NCBI GenBank assembly: GCA_963576475.1
Contig: OY754979.1
Location: forward strand, 26,578,034-26,642,033
DNA length: 64,000 nt
Origin: Molanna angustata
Taxonomy: Eukaryota > Arthropoda > Insecta > Trichoptera > Molannidae
Reading direction: 5' to 3'
Shown here: one piece after another, positions 32,655-43,317 of the stretch
Position numbering within the stretch: position 1 is the stretch's first letter
How the letters are laid out: each line of letters opens with the position of its first letter
Program-made: the position numbers and the translations under genes
Notes under the pieces: model-generated
Seen by the model: only the letters and a program-made list of their open reading frames with translations
The model's database searches: none
Told to the model about the DNA's origin: nothing

Positions 32655-34655
32655 TTGTGTTTTATTTATTTATTTATTTATTTATTATATATACGCCCTT
32701 AATAGGGCATTTACAAAAAAATACAGGATAAATAGAACAATGTAGGCATAACAAAATAACAATAAGTGTAAATACATCGATTATATAGGTACATAATAAA
32801 AAAACGTAAGTAGTTAAAGGAAGAACAATATAAAACAACATAATACAACATAATAAAAGAAAATAGAGGTAAATGATAAAAAAAAACTAGACATAAAAGA
32901 AGAAAAAAAATAAACAGTATTACATATTCAATTTAAACAACAAAAATAAACAAAGCAAAGTAAAAATCAAAAATTATAATATGCGTTAAGCATCCTTTTG
33001 AAACCATCTATAGTGTGTACATTAAATATATCAACAGCACTATATTGGTTTCCAAGGCGGTGCAATCTATGTATTGGTGAGTTAATGATAAAGTTATTTC
33101 GAAGATTCTCTATATGAAAAGGTGCATTTTGACGTGAAGCAAACCTTGTAGGTACTCTGATTTTTATCATTTCAACTAGGTCAGGGGTGTCCAATATACC
33201 GTTGATTATTTTAAATAAACAAATTAAATCACAAATCGTTCTTCTGTTTGATAATTTCGATACATTTAAAATACTCATTAGAAAATCATAATTTAATTTT
33301 TCTAAAGGAATGGATAATTTATAATTTACAAATCTTAAAAATTTATGTTGAACCCTTTCGACCCTCAATGAGTGCACATTATAAAACGGCGACCATATAG
33401 TTGAATTATATTCAAGATTACTACGAACAAGTGATGTATATAGGGTTTTAAATGTATTAATAGATCTAAAACTTTTGACGGTTCTCAAAATATATCCAAG
33501 GCATTTTAAAGCTTTATTAGTTGTTTCAGTTATGTGAGAAATAAATGTAAGCCTCTCATCAAACAATATACCAAGATCCTTTATTGATGTTACTTTAGTT
33601 AAGTTATTGTTGTCTATTGTGTATTGAAAATTGATACTAGTTTTATTTCTACAGAATCTGATGAATTGACATTTAGTATAGTTTAGGTATAAAGAATTCG
33701 AAGCACACCACTCGAGTAAATGGTTAAGTTTTAATTGTAACGCCATACAGTCGTTTAAGTTCTTTATCGTTTTGTAAATTTTTAAGTCATCTGCAAAGAG
33801 TAAGAACTGAGCATCATGGAATATATCGACAATATCATTAATAAATAAAAGAAATAAAACTGGACCCAAGTGAGAACCTTGTGGGACACCACTATTTGCA
33901 ATGAACTGATTAGATATATTGGTATAAACTTGACAGAGAGTTTACGTGATAATAAGTAACTGGACAGCCACTTTAAAATACTCATTCCAATTCCAAACGA
34001 GTTAAGTTTTTTGAGTAATATGAGGTATGAAACCCTGTCGAATGCTTTACTGGTCTGTGTAGATTGCATCAACTTGACATTTTGAATCTAAACTTTTTGA
34101 TATATAGTTTTCATATATGAGTAAATTGGTCAAAGTAGATCTACCGTTGATAAATCCATGTTGGTATGGAGAAATAACCTTTTTTGCTTCAATCATAAAC
34201 TTAGAGAGAAAAACCGACTCGAATAGCTTAGGAATGGTTGATTGTATACAGATAGGTCTATAATTGGTTACATCGGTTCTCTCACCTTTTTTAAATATTG
34301 GCGTCAAATAGCTTTCTTTCCATACATCAGGAAAAACACCGGTTTGAAGTGACAAATTAAAAATTTTAGTTAAAGGCATAGTTACATTAGATATACAGTT
34401 AACGAGGAAGATCGGAGGAACATTATCAGGACCAGCAGATTTTTTGCAGTCAAGGAGTTTGATTTTATTATACACATCTACTTCCTCCATAATACATTCA
34501 TTAAAATTAATAAAGTTTTTAGGCTGAGTAGCAATGTATGATTGTGATGCATTAGAGTTATTATAGACTTCACTAAAGCACTCGGCAAACATGTTTACTA
34601 TTGCTTGGGGGTTATCAGCTACTTTACCATTGTAATACATTGTGGAAGCAATACC
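32655..34655 (-). pseudogene. Jockey-like non-LTR retrotransposon, 5'-truncated, with RT and (AAAT)n tail
   Basis: On the minus strand three pieces follow in order. The first reads 'KIKLLDCKKSAGPDNVPPIF', 'VTNYRPICIQSTIPKLFESV' and 'HGFINGRSTLTNLLIYENYI' (to ~34047). The second reads SKAFDRVSYLILLKKLNSFG (34072-33782). The third reads MGPVLFLLFINDIV, FADDLKIY (catalytic DD), KVTSIKDLGILFDERLTFIS and a complete C-terminus to the stop at ~32967. Frameshifts near 34050 and 33880 break the ORF. The 3' UTR ends in a TTTA run (32660-32687, + strand). Endonuclease is absent. It belongs to the same general clade as the fragment at 1936, but not visibly the same family. Confidence 0.88.
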
Positions 34656-35104
34656 AGACTCTCTGTTATTCCTTCAGAGAATCTCAGAAAATCTAAGAAA
34701 TATCAGAAAATCTAATATTTAATGATATATGTCATATTGTACTGGATTTGTAATATATAAATAAATAAATATGGTATAAGAAAATTAAAGATGAATAAAA
34801 ATACCAAATTGTGTAAAAATTACAGTCCCAGAACAGGCTTTTGCTTAGTGGGACTTTACTAGTAAGCTTATAAATGTATTTTATTTTATGTTTTAAATGA
34901 AATAAATTAATTCCTGCACACTATGTAATAAAAAAGTGGCCTGTAATATGAAGTCATGTTGACAGAAAACAAATCGTGAAACATAAGTACCTACTCTTGT
35001 TGGTCGGGTACTTCTGTGATACTTCAAGTGTGAATAATAAAATAAAGGAATTGGACGTTTGCTTCGTACGTTCTCTGTCAGACAGTTTCATCGCTAATTG
35101 AAAA
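34656..35104. other. No recognised gene
   Basis: AT-rich spacer between the LINE and a transposase relic. A short imperfect repeat 'AATCTCAGAAAATCTAAGAA' lies near 34680. Confidence 0.4.
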
Positions 35105-35757
35105 TTATTTGTAGTGATTTAGCTTTACGTCCTGTTCAATGAAAACGAGTGGAGAGCGTCCTATGGCAGTTACCGCGGCCCAAACCATCACTGATGCAGG
35201 CGCTTGTTTTCGCATAGCAATTCGCAGGTCTAAATTATCTTTTGATCTGCACTCTAACCAAACACGACCGTTTTGCTTGTTTACATATTGCTGAACCGTA
35301 AAAATTTTTTCATCAAAAAAGACCAGATTCTCAAGCTTGCCACCAACGTGCAAGTGTTTTAACACCTTTGCTCTTGCTAGGCGAATTGCTTTTTGTGCGG
35401 ATGTTAAATCTTGTACTTTTTGTATTTTGTAGGGCTTCAATCTAAGTTAATTTTTTAATATGCGTCCCATACTTCGAGCCGACACATTGAGATTTTTCGC
35501 CAATTGAACTACGCTTTGTCGTGGATTACGTTGAATTCTGGCCTTCACCATTCGAACCATTTCTAGCTATGTTGCTGTTTTTGGATGTTCACCTCCATGA
35601 CGTTTTTGATGCTACCAGTATCATTGTAACGTGTAATGGTGCGATACATAAACATTTTGTTCACAAGGAAACGTCGTAGCTCATTAACAATGGCTGATTG
35701 CGATTTTCCAGCCAAATACAAAGCAATAACACTGTTGCGTTTGAATTCCATTTTGAT
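35105..35757 (-). pseudogene. Tc1/mariner-type transposase, broken and 3'-truncated
   Basis: The minus-strand N-terminus MEFKRNSVIALYLAGKSQSA is a first helix-turn-helix. After a frameshift near 35580 the second HTH follows ('VKARIQRNPRQSVVQLAKNL'), then a stop near 35445. The catalytic domain then starts at 'KPYKIQKVQDLTSAQKAIRL' with the first acidic residue in FFDEKIFTVQQYVNKQNGR, followed by APASVMVWAAVTA and SPLVFIEQDVKLNHY. The ORF stops there, so the third acidic residue and the C-terminus are lost. It cannot encode an active transposase. Terminal inverted repeats were not identified. Confidence 0.85.
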
Positions 35758-36799
35758 AACTTTTTTTAACTGCGATGTAAAACGATATGCTTCTGTAGAC
35801 TTGTAAAAAACATAACAGACTGACGTTTGTCAAAATTTGAAGGCGCTGTCATTAGCCGTTTGGTTACTACATCAGCGTGAAGTTGGTAACACTTCGAACG
35901 CCGACCCCTGTATATGTATATCCCCACCAACGACGAGCCAACTCAGTTCTCTCGGGCCGTCGTAGAATAAACAACATGTAATCAAAACACGCTTATTGTT
36001 TGTCTCCACCAAAAAGGTATTATAACAAACCTTAAACTAATAAATTTCAAGTTACAAGTTATGTTTGACTATTGACTATATCACTATTGACAATTTCAAG
36101 TTATGTTTGATTACACATATCATGATATTTCCCTATTTGACTTAATAAATTGGCGGCGATGACTTCGCATCGGAGAAACACCTTCTGCGTATCTTCCCGT
36201 CAGGTAGAAATAAAAAGCAAGCCTTTTCTTTGTTGAGTCTGAATGGATCTTGAATGGAACCAAGATTGTCAGATGGTGGTTCTTGTACAGGAGTGTTCAG
36301 ACCTTTGACAGCTTAATTAAATATCACTCCAAGTCACCGTCGCCATCTCTATATATTTATCTAGGATATTGAACCGTGAACGTTAATTATTTTATTGAAA
36401 TACGTATTTTAGATAGCAGTCACCTATCTATGTATATTGAAACGTGAACACGGTATGTAAATGGTGTAAATATACAACTTGAAATCACTGCATCAAATCT
36501 TATGTATTTTATTGTGTTAAGTTTATTTATTTTATCAACAACACAGCACATTCATACAAGATTCAATAAATCTTTTTTTACTCCTCGCTAACTCAAGGGA
36601 ATATAGTGGGTAGTTCGCAATTTTCAAGTTTATTTTTTTACTGCAGATTATCAACTAGTATCGTGCTGAGATTGCATTTCGAAAGTTTCATCACAATGTA
36701 TATATGTGTGTTTGTGTGATGTGTACTATGTGCTATGGACGGAGTGTTTATTATACTTAATCGATTATATACTTAAGTACTCATTTCAAAACTTGTTGT
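35758..36799. other. No gene; possible LTR remnant near 35890-36030
   Basis: The stretch around 'CTCTCGGGCCGTCGTAGAAT' followed by AATAAACA and GTAATCAAAACACGC resembles the R/U5 part of an LTR, but no partner LTR or primer site was found. 36170-36799 shows nothing recognisable. Confidence 0.3.
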
Positions 36800-37425
36800 T
36801 TTATAAATCTAATACTCTCTTAGACCCCATTAGATTTCGAAAAATATCTGATCAGTGCAAAGACCTTATAATAATGTATAATACTTTATAATACCTTATT
36901 TGTTTTTTTTTATTTTTTTTTATTTTTCACACCTTTATCACAAAGACTACTATGAAGATTACTGCTACCCAACTAGGTAACCCTGTTCTAGGGCTAGCAG
37001 TTTACAATTTTACCAAGCCAAATATTTGACATTTTGGTTATACATAGTTACATAGAGCGGACACCAGACATCACAACACAGTAAATTACAATATTACATA
37101 GTTACCAATATCTTAAACACAAAAGTATAAACTTTAGTATATAAGGTCTTTGGATCAGTGCTTATCAATTTTTTTTTACTGCCAAATATTTCAAAGTGAC
37201 CCCAAGCATAGGAAACTTAAAATTTTCTAAAAAGGCACTTTCAAAAAATGACATTGAAGAATTATCAAGTTTTTATAATAAAATATTTAAATCAAAAAAA
37301 TATGTAACAAAGTCATTTCATGAAAATTCTGATAATTTTCATACAAAATTTGAATACTTTGTGGAGTGACTTGGTAGTGAGGAGTATAGGGTTGGCCACA
37401 ACCTACTCATTTTATAATTCCCTAA
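36800..37425 (-). repeat. Dispersed repeat G (GTGGCCAAC family), split by a MITE
   Basis: Minus-strand copy beginning at AATGAGTAGGTTGTGGCCAA (~37420). It runs through AGTCACTCCACAAAGTATTC and AAAACTTGATAATTCTTCAA to AATGGGGTCTAAGAGAGTAT near 36815. The insertion at 36858-37152 interrupts it. Related copies are at 47221-48145 and 54915-55478. The first ~57 bp also mark the satellite blocks. Confidence 0.75.
36858..37152. mobile_element. hAT-like MITE (295 bp) with 8-bp target duplication
   Basis: Perfect 13-bp terminal inverted repeats, CAAAGACCTTATA and its complement, are flanked by identical 8-bp GATCAGTG (36850-36857 and 37153-37160). An 8-bp duplication fits the hAT superfamily (P elements also make 8 bp). 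No coding capacity. Interior sequence 'CCCAACTAGGTAACCCTGTT' resembles 32500-32560. Confidence 0.8.
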
Positions 37426-37539
37426 AGCGTTTGTTCAATTAAATATCGTGGTAAAGAAAATTTTCACATATAATGGGTTATTTTCATAAAAAAATTGTAA
37501 CCTCAAAAAAGGCCTAAAACTATTGAATACTTAGTCTCA

Positions 37540-37795
37540 ATAGAGACGAATTTGGGATATCATAGAAGAACCAGGAACTCAGGCACCTACAGGGCTTACG
37601 ACCTGTCATTGGCTGGTTTACGTGATCACTTTATGTGCTTGCGCAACGTTCACCAATTATGCCTTTATTGAGTTCCCTTATTGATCTAATTTTTGAAAAT
37701 TCTATATGTTTGAATAATGTGAAAACATTTCACCTGAATAATACGAAATTATACTATTGTCATCTATGAGGTATTAAAATAAAACAGGCGAAATC
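37540..37795 (+). repeat. Dispersed repeat D, copy C (partial)
   Basis: Shares TCTCAATAGAGACGAA, 'GGCACCTACAGGGCTTACGA', 'GGCTGGTTTACGTGATCACT' and GCGCAACGTTCACCAATTAT with copies A and B. The 3' half is diverged or missing. Confidence 0.8.
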
Positions 37796-38401
37796 ACATC
37801 GTCCAGCAACTCATTCTGAATGTAGTCCCTTATTGTTCAAACACTTGGTTATTTTTAATTTTACGAAATTATAATAATTATATGGTTTACAGTTAAAACA
37901 TAAGAATAAAACAAACAAAAGTATAAAAATGAAAAACAACAAAGAACGTAAGTTGTCGTGGTTTGTCATAAATTGTCTCAGTTCTTGAATTGTCGGAAAC
38001 CGCAGACGCAAAACGCGTATTTTACCCTTTTGTATTTATTATAATATTTTTCGTTAAGTTTTCAACACTGTTGTGCGTGTTTCATTATTTATTACTCGCG
38101 CTGCGAGAAAATATCAAAAGTTTTAAACAAAACAAACGAAACGTTTCTTCGGATGTGAGATTCAAAATCAAAAAGTTTTCCAAAAACTTTGCGAATTTAC
38201 CAAAAAGAGAAACATGTAAATGGGGCGTATTTTAAGTTACCTTCTGCTATTGAAAAACTAAACGATTGTGGCCACAGATTATCTTACAGATAATTTATTT
38301 ATTAATTTTATAATTTTGTGTGCAAAATCAATAACATAATGGTGTACTATGACGATAATACATCCAACCATACCTATTTGTTGAAGTAATCATCAGAGTG
38401 T
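37796..38401. other. No recognised gene
   Basis: A frame of 81 codons at 37990-38235 has no recognised motif. Nothing else was seen. Confidence 0.4.
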
Positions 38402-39035
38402 ATGGTATATAACCAGGGATCAATAATTGTGACTAATGTAAATGACACATCCACTAAAATTAAGCGCATGATATATATGGCAAACAGATGCTTTATTGGT
38501 TTAAGACGACACATCTGGCATCTCGGATGATGTCTAGAAAAACAAAAGTCACAATTTACAAAACGTTGCTACGCCCCGTACTAAATTATGGCTGTGAATG
38601 CTAGGTATTGAGTAAAAAACATGAGTTTTCTCTACTAGTATTCGAGAGTCAAATACTCAGAAAGATATTCGGATCTGTGCTGGTAAACGGAACATGGAGA
38701 ATACGACACAACGACAAAATCTACAATATTTACAATGAGCCCAACATTATAAAGGTGATAATAATAAGGAGACTGCGATATGCATGACACGTGCATATCG
38801 GGCGATCAGGCGATGAAATAGTGCCAAAGAGGATCCTCACAAAACACAAAGCCCCAAGGTAGATGAAACCTTGGTAGACCCAAGATTCGATTGCTGGATG
38901 GCGTGCAGAGGGATGTGTTGCTGTAAAGGACTAGGGGTACATGACAGGATAGAGAAAGATGGCGAGGAATGTTTGAGGAGGCCAAGGCTCGCAACGGGCT
39001 GTGAATCCTTTGATGATGATGATGGTATATAACCA
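38402..39035 (+). pseudogene. RTE-clade LINE 3' fragment with 14-bp target duplication
   Basis: The body 38416-39021 lies between two identical copies of ATGGTATATAACCA (38402-38415 and 39022-39035). It reads as decayed RTE ORF tail: KRMIYMANRCFIGLRRHIWH, VTIYKTLLRPVLNYGCEC, KIYNIYNEPNIIKVIIIRRL and EIVPKRILTKHKAPR, ending in (TGA)n at 39010-39021. Stops and frameshifts abound. It is a typical dead-on-arrival 5'-truncated insertion of the same family as 942-1650. Confidence 0.88.
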
Positions 39036-39064
39036 ACATGTAAATATAAAAAAGGCTAGAACAT

Positions 39065-39680
39065 AATATGGAAAGGTCCCCGACTTTTGGATTTCATTTT
39101 TCACAGGACACGGAAATTTTAAGAGTTATCCTCACCGATTTAAATTTGCCTTATCTGCCGCATGTCAGTTCTGTCAATACCCAGACCAAACTTCGGAGCA
39201 TATCCTGTGGGATAGTTGCCACCCGATGGTATACTCTTATAGATCGGAGTTCCTCGTTGCTGTCCGTGGGCCTCTTCAAGGTCCCATTGGTCACGCGGAT
39301 TTTTTGATCTCGAAGAACAATTTTAAAGCCTCTAAGAAGTGTTGTCATAGTTATGGTGCCTTAATATTGCTAGATGCCCAATAGGTTATTTTTTTACAGA
39401 GATCTTGGTCATACCCCTGATGTTTCTCATTTAAAAATATCTGAATTCAATGACAGTCCACGAATGTGAATCTTCCATGCACATCGTCGGTGGTTCTTTT
39501 TGCACTGTGGTGACGAGATTGCTAATCTAGAGGTCTCCATGAACTACTCTTCGTGCCATGCATTGTTTTTTGTTGTTGTTCATTCTAGCGTTCTGCGAAG
39601 GGGCGGTTGACAGTCTGACCCCATATGCGGAGCGGGTAGTGGTGGAAGTAGCGAAATAGAATATAATTAGTTTTATGTAT
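39065..39680 (+). pseudogene. R1-clade LINE 3' tail
   Basis: One frame reads 'VPDFWISFFTGHGNFKSYPH', CQFCQYPDQTSEHILWD and LQGPIGHADFLISKNNFKAS to a stop after 'ALILLDAQ' (~39383). This is the C..C..H..C-type tail of R1-clade ORF2. The 3' UTR to ~39660 contains GAGCGGGTAGTGGTGG, matching the end of the R1 copy at 4690-6970. Confidence 0.82.
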
Positions 39681-39689
39681 AATTAAGCT

Positions 39690-40262
39690 ATTCCATTGTA
39701 TTGAAGAGTAAAAGAATGCTTTAAATTGTGAAATCAAAATTCTTTAGTATCCCATTATAGTGAGGAGTAAAAATATGCTTATAATTGTGAAATCATAACT
39801 CTTGACTATTCCATTGAGGAGAAAAAGAATGCTTAAAATTGTGAAATCATAACTCTTTAATATTACATTGCAGTGAGGAGTAAAAATATGCTTATAATTG
39901 TGAAATCATAATTCTTGACTATTCCATTGAGGAGAAAAAGAATGCTTAAAATTGTGAAATCATAACTCTTTAATATTACATTGCAGTGAGGAGTAAAAAT
40001 TTTTATTTATTTTATTTTTTTATTTATTTATTTATTTATTTATTATAAACAATACAATACAATACAATGTTGATTACATACTAGAGTTAGAAGTTACATA
40101 TGTTTGTGTGTGTGTATGTGTGTGTGTGTGTGTGTGTGAGGGTGTGTGTGTGTGTATGTGTGTGTGAGGGTGTGTGTGTGTGTGTGTGAGGGTGTGTTTG
40201 TATGTGTGTTTCTGTGTGTGTGTGTGTGTATGTGTGTGTGTGTGCGTGCGTGTGTGTGAGTG

Positions 40263-40297
<35 letters not shown>

Positions 40298-41410
40298 GTA
40301 TATGTATTATTTAATGATAAGTGTTGTAAATGATAGAATACGATGAACACCTCACTAGGAAGTCCTGTGCCGAGGTGTTCATTACAACAGTTGTGTGACA
40401 GATAATACATTGTGTATATAGTTTTCGAATCAAATTATGCATTAAATTGTTATTGAGAAAAAAAATTGTGAAATCATAATTCTTGACTATTCCATTGAGG
40501 AGAAAAAGAATGCTTAAAATTGTGAAATCATAACTCTTTACTATTACATTGTAGTGAGGAGTAAAAATTTGCTTATAATTGTGAAATCATAACTCTTGAC
40601 TATTCCATTGAGGAGAAAAAGAATGCTTAAAATTGTGAAATCATAACTTTTTACTATTACATTGTAGTGAGGAGTAAAAATATGCTTATAATTGTGATCA
40701 TAATTCTTGACTATTCCATTGAGGAGAATAAGAATGCTTAAAATTGTGAAATCATAACTCTTTACTATTACATTGTAGTGAGGAGTAAAAATATGCTTAT
40801 AATTGTGAAATCATAACTCTTGACTATTCCATTGAGGAGAAAAAGAATGCTTAAAATTGTGAAATCATAACTCTTTACTATTACATTGTAGTGAGGAGTA
40901 AAAATATGCTTATAATAGTGAAATCATAACTCTTGACTATTCCATTGAGGAGAAAAAGAACGCTTAAAATTGTGAAATCATAACTCTTTAATATTACATT
41001 GTAGTGAGGAGTAAAAATATGCTTATAATTGTGAAATCATAACTCTTGACAATTCCATTGAGTAGAAAAAAAATGCTTAAAATTGTGAAATCATAACTCT
41101 TTACTCTTACATTGTAGTAAGGAGTAAAAATATGCTTATAATTGTGAAATCAAAAATCTTGACTATTCCATCGAGGAGAAAATGAATGCTTAAAATTGTG
41201 AAATCATAACTCTACTGTTACATTGTAGTGAGAAATAAAATAATGCTTTAAATTGTGATATCAAAACTCTTTATTTTCCCGTTGTAGTGCCTATTGAATT
41301 GAGGAATAAAAATATGCTTAAATTGTGAAATTATAATTCTTTTCTATCATTGTAGTGAGGGATAAATAGACACTTAAAATTATGAAATCATTACTCTCCA
41401 CTATTCCATA
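39690..41410 (+). repeat. Dimeric minisatellite, ~113-bp unit of two ~57-bp halves
   Basis: Alternating half-units read (a) TGAGGAGTAAAAATATGCTT + ATAATTGTGAAATCATAACT and (b) TTGAGGAGAAAAAGAATGCT + TAAAATTGTGAAATCATAAC. The halves are related to each other. Outer units at both ends are more diverged. The array is interrupted by foreign sequence at about 40000-40465. Confidence 0.92.
40000..40465. mobile_element. Insertion in the minisatellite: TTTA-rich start and (TG)n microsatellite
   Basis: Begins with TTTATTTATTTATTTATT-type sequence and ACAATACAATACAATG, like a minus-strand LINE 3' end. It contains an imperfect (TG)n tract (40100-40300) and then CACTAGGAAGTCCTGTGCCG, after which the minisatellite resumes at about 40466. 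A 107-codon His/Thr frame on the minus strand is the (TG)n repeat and not a gene. Confidence 0.7.
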
Positions 41411-41904
41411 CTTAACACACCAAAGTACATAATCGAGTAATCTATGTATTCCGCTTGCTAATTTTAAACAGTATTTCGAATGTAATGATTTCACTTTGAT
41501 ACGTTTTTGTACCTTTATGTGTCAACTAAAGGAACGTCTGTTTGATATACTCCAGCAGTGTTCACATAATGGAAGCTAGTTTCTGTACTCTAATGTCCCA
41601 AGAAGTAGGTATGTACTTAATTTATTAACAACCTTGAAGTAACACAGAATGGCTGCCGCTCTCCATACTTACACAGCTAAATGAAGAGGCCCATAAATCT
41701 GATCCCTGGCATTTTGGGAATGAAATAGAGAACACCCAAGATCGCCGAATAATAGGGCTGCTATTTCAAAAGATTTGGTGCTAAGAGAATTCTAAGCAAC
41801 CCTGTTCCTTAATAAACCACGTATCACAAAATAATATTTCGAATTTTAAAATAAATCTTAACCAATCAGTTCCTTACACCGCACCGTCCCAAATGATAAT
41901 ATAT
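41411..41904. other. No recognised gene
   Basis: Unique-looking AT-rich sequence with no recognised motif. Confidence 0.4.
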
Positions 41905-42170
41905 ATTTAACACTTTATTGTACATAACTTATTTGCCAGTACAAATGGCGGACTTTTTGCCTAGTTGCAATTTCTTCCAGACAACCATCTGTTACAATTA
42001 TGGAAGAAAGTGGTACATGTACAAAAAAATAAAACTTACATAAAACTATAAACATATTACATTTATATACAAAAGGGTAAAAAGATTAAAAATATGTACA
42101 CCAATGACAGTTAAACAAATCTTAAAAGAAACCTGATACAAAACTTTGGGAGGGAAGGGAAAAAAAGGAG
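41905..42170 (-). mobile_element. Non-LTR retrotransposon 3' UTR fragment
   Basis: Sequence ACTTTATTGTACATAACTTA ... ACAAATGGCGGACTTTTTGC is of a type I associate with moth Jockey-like 3' ends. A related fragment lies at 55052-55300 (CACAATGGCGGGCTTATTGC). No coding sequence is attached. Confidence 0.5.
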
Positions 42171-42539
42171 AGGAGATTTGTCTAACTACAGGAATAGGGA
42201 AATTAATGGGAAGTTGGTATGTTGGTTAAGACATAGAAAGTAGGAAAGTAGGTTGAGAAATAAAAAGTTAAGAAATAGTAATATTTCTAGAGTGAGAAAA
42301 AAAATTTAAACCAGAATATTCTTAATTTTTTTTTGTTTAATTCATAAAAAAATCTGTTTCAAATCAATATTTTATTTGAATAAGTAGAAAATAAACTAAG
42401 AAATAAAATTTGGATGAAAACTTTATTTTAAAACATAAGAACATACAAATATAAATTCGCTAATCATAAGTACAAAATATATTTAATTCGATAACCAATT
42501 TTATTTGAACAAAAAATACACTTTTACAGATAAGATAAA

Positions 42540-42572
42540 TAGGATTGTCGGGCTCTGTGGCATAGTTGGTAA
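42540..42572 (+). other. tRNA 5'-half-like fragment
   Basis: GGCTCTGTGGCATAGTTGGT resembles a tRNA D-arm with a Pol III A box (TGGCATAGTTGG). No anticodon or T arm follows, so it is at most a SINE head remnant. Confidence 0.25.
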
Positions 42573-42617
42573 TATATTATTTATTTATTTGTTTCTACGG
42601 CCAGAATCCTTTTATAA

Positions 42618-42989
42618 TCTTTATATATATAATTCTTCTGTACGTGTGTATGTCACTGAACTCCTCCTAAACGGCTAAACCGATTTTGATGAAACTTTTT
42701 ATGTGTGTTTATGTGAGTCCCCGAATGGTTTAGAATCACAAAAAAAGAATTTTGTACATTAATATAGTAAAAATATCAATAGTTATAAATATTTTCGGAA
42801 TATGCATTTTGAATACTGGCAACATTGCTTTCGATATGTCATAATATTATGCGATGTAGGTTATGCCATTAAAACTTCATGTTTTTCTCAACGCTCGCGC
42901 TGTCTGAATGGTATTTTTATATGTGTTAGACCAGCTAATGCCAATGCATACCAACGTTCGTGCAGGACAACGTCTGTCGGGTCCGCTAG
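42618..42989 (+). mobile_element. Non-autonomous Helitron, Lep1-like (372 bp)
   Basis: The 5' end is TCTTTATATATATAATTCTT and the 3' end is GGTCCGCTAG, with a terminal hairpin GGAC...GTCC just upstream (GGACAACGTCTGTCGGGTCC). It is flanked by A and T, as for Helitron insertion. Internal ACTGAACTCCTCCTAAACGG and 'ACCGATTTTGATGAAACTTT' are, from memory, typical of lepidopteran Lep1 Helitrons. No Rep/helicase is encoded. Confidence 0.88.
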
Positions 42990-43317
42990 TTATACATAAA
43001 ATATAAAGTAGTTTTATACCAATTTACAAAAACAATACTAATAATAAAAAACAGTAAGTGTTTATAAATTTTAGATATTACCTTTTTCCTACATTTTTCT
43101 CAAATAACTCTTGTAAGACGATCCCAAGTTGGTGTTTTTTGACTTCAAAGTTGAAAATAAAAACATATAAAATATAGACCTGGCCATATAAGTCTCGATA
43201 TTGGCTTGGTACTATGTCGATATGCAAAGAGAAATAAATTTTCTTGAACAAATCGACAGTTGGATTAAGAAAGGCTTAGTCATTTTTAAAAACGTAACAT
43301 TTTTAAGTCGGAGAAAT

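Noticed and set aside
35890..36030. Solo LTR
   Set aside because: Has an LTR-like AATAAA and C/G-rich stretch but no TG...CA boundaries, target duplication or partner. Mentioned only as a possibility.
40087..40410. 107-codon His/Thr-rich frame
   Set aside because: Translation of the (TG)n microsatellite.
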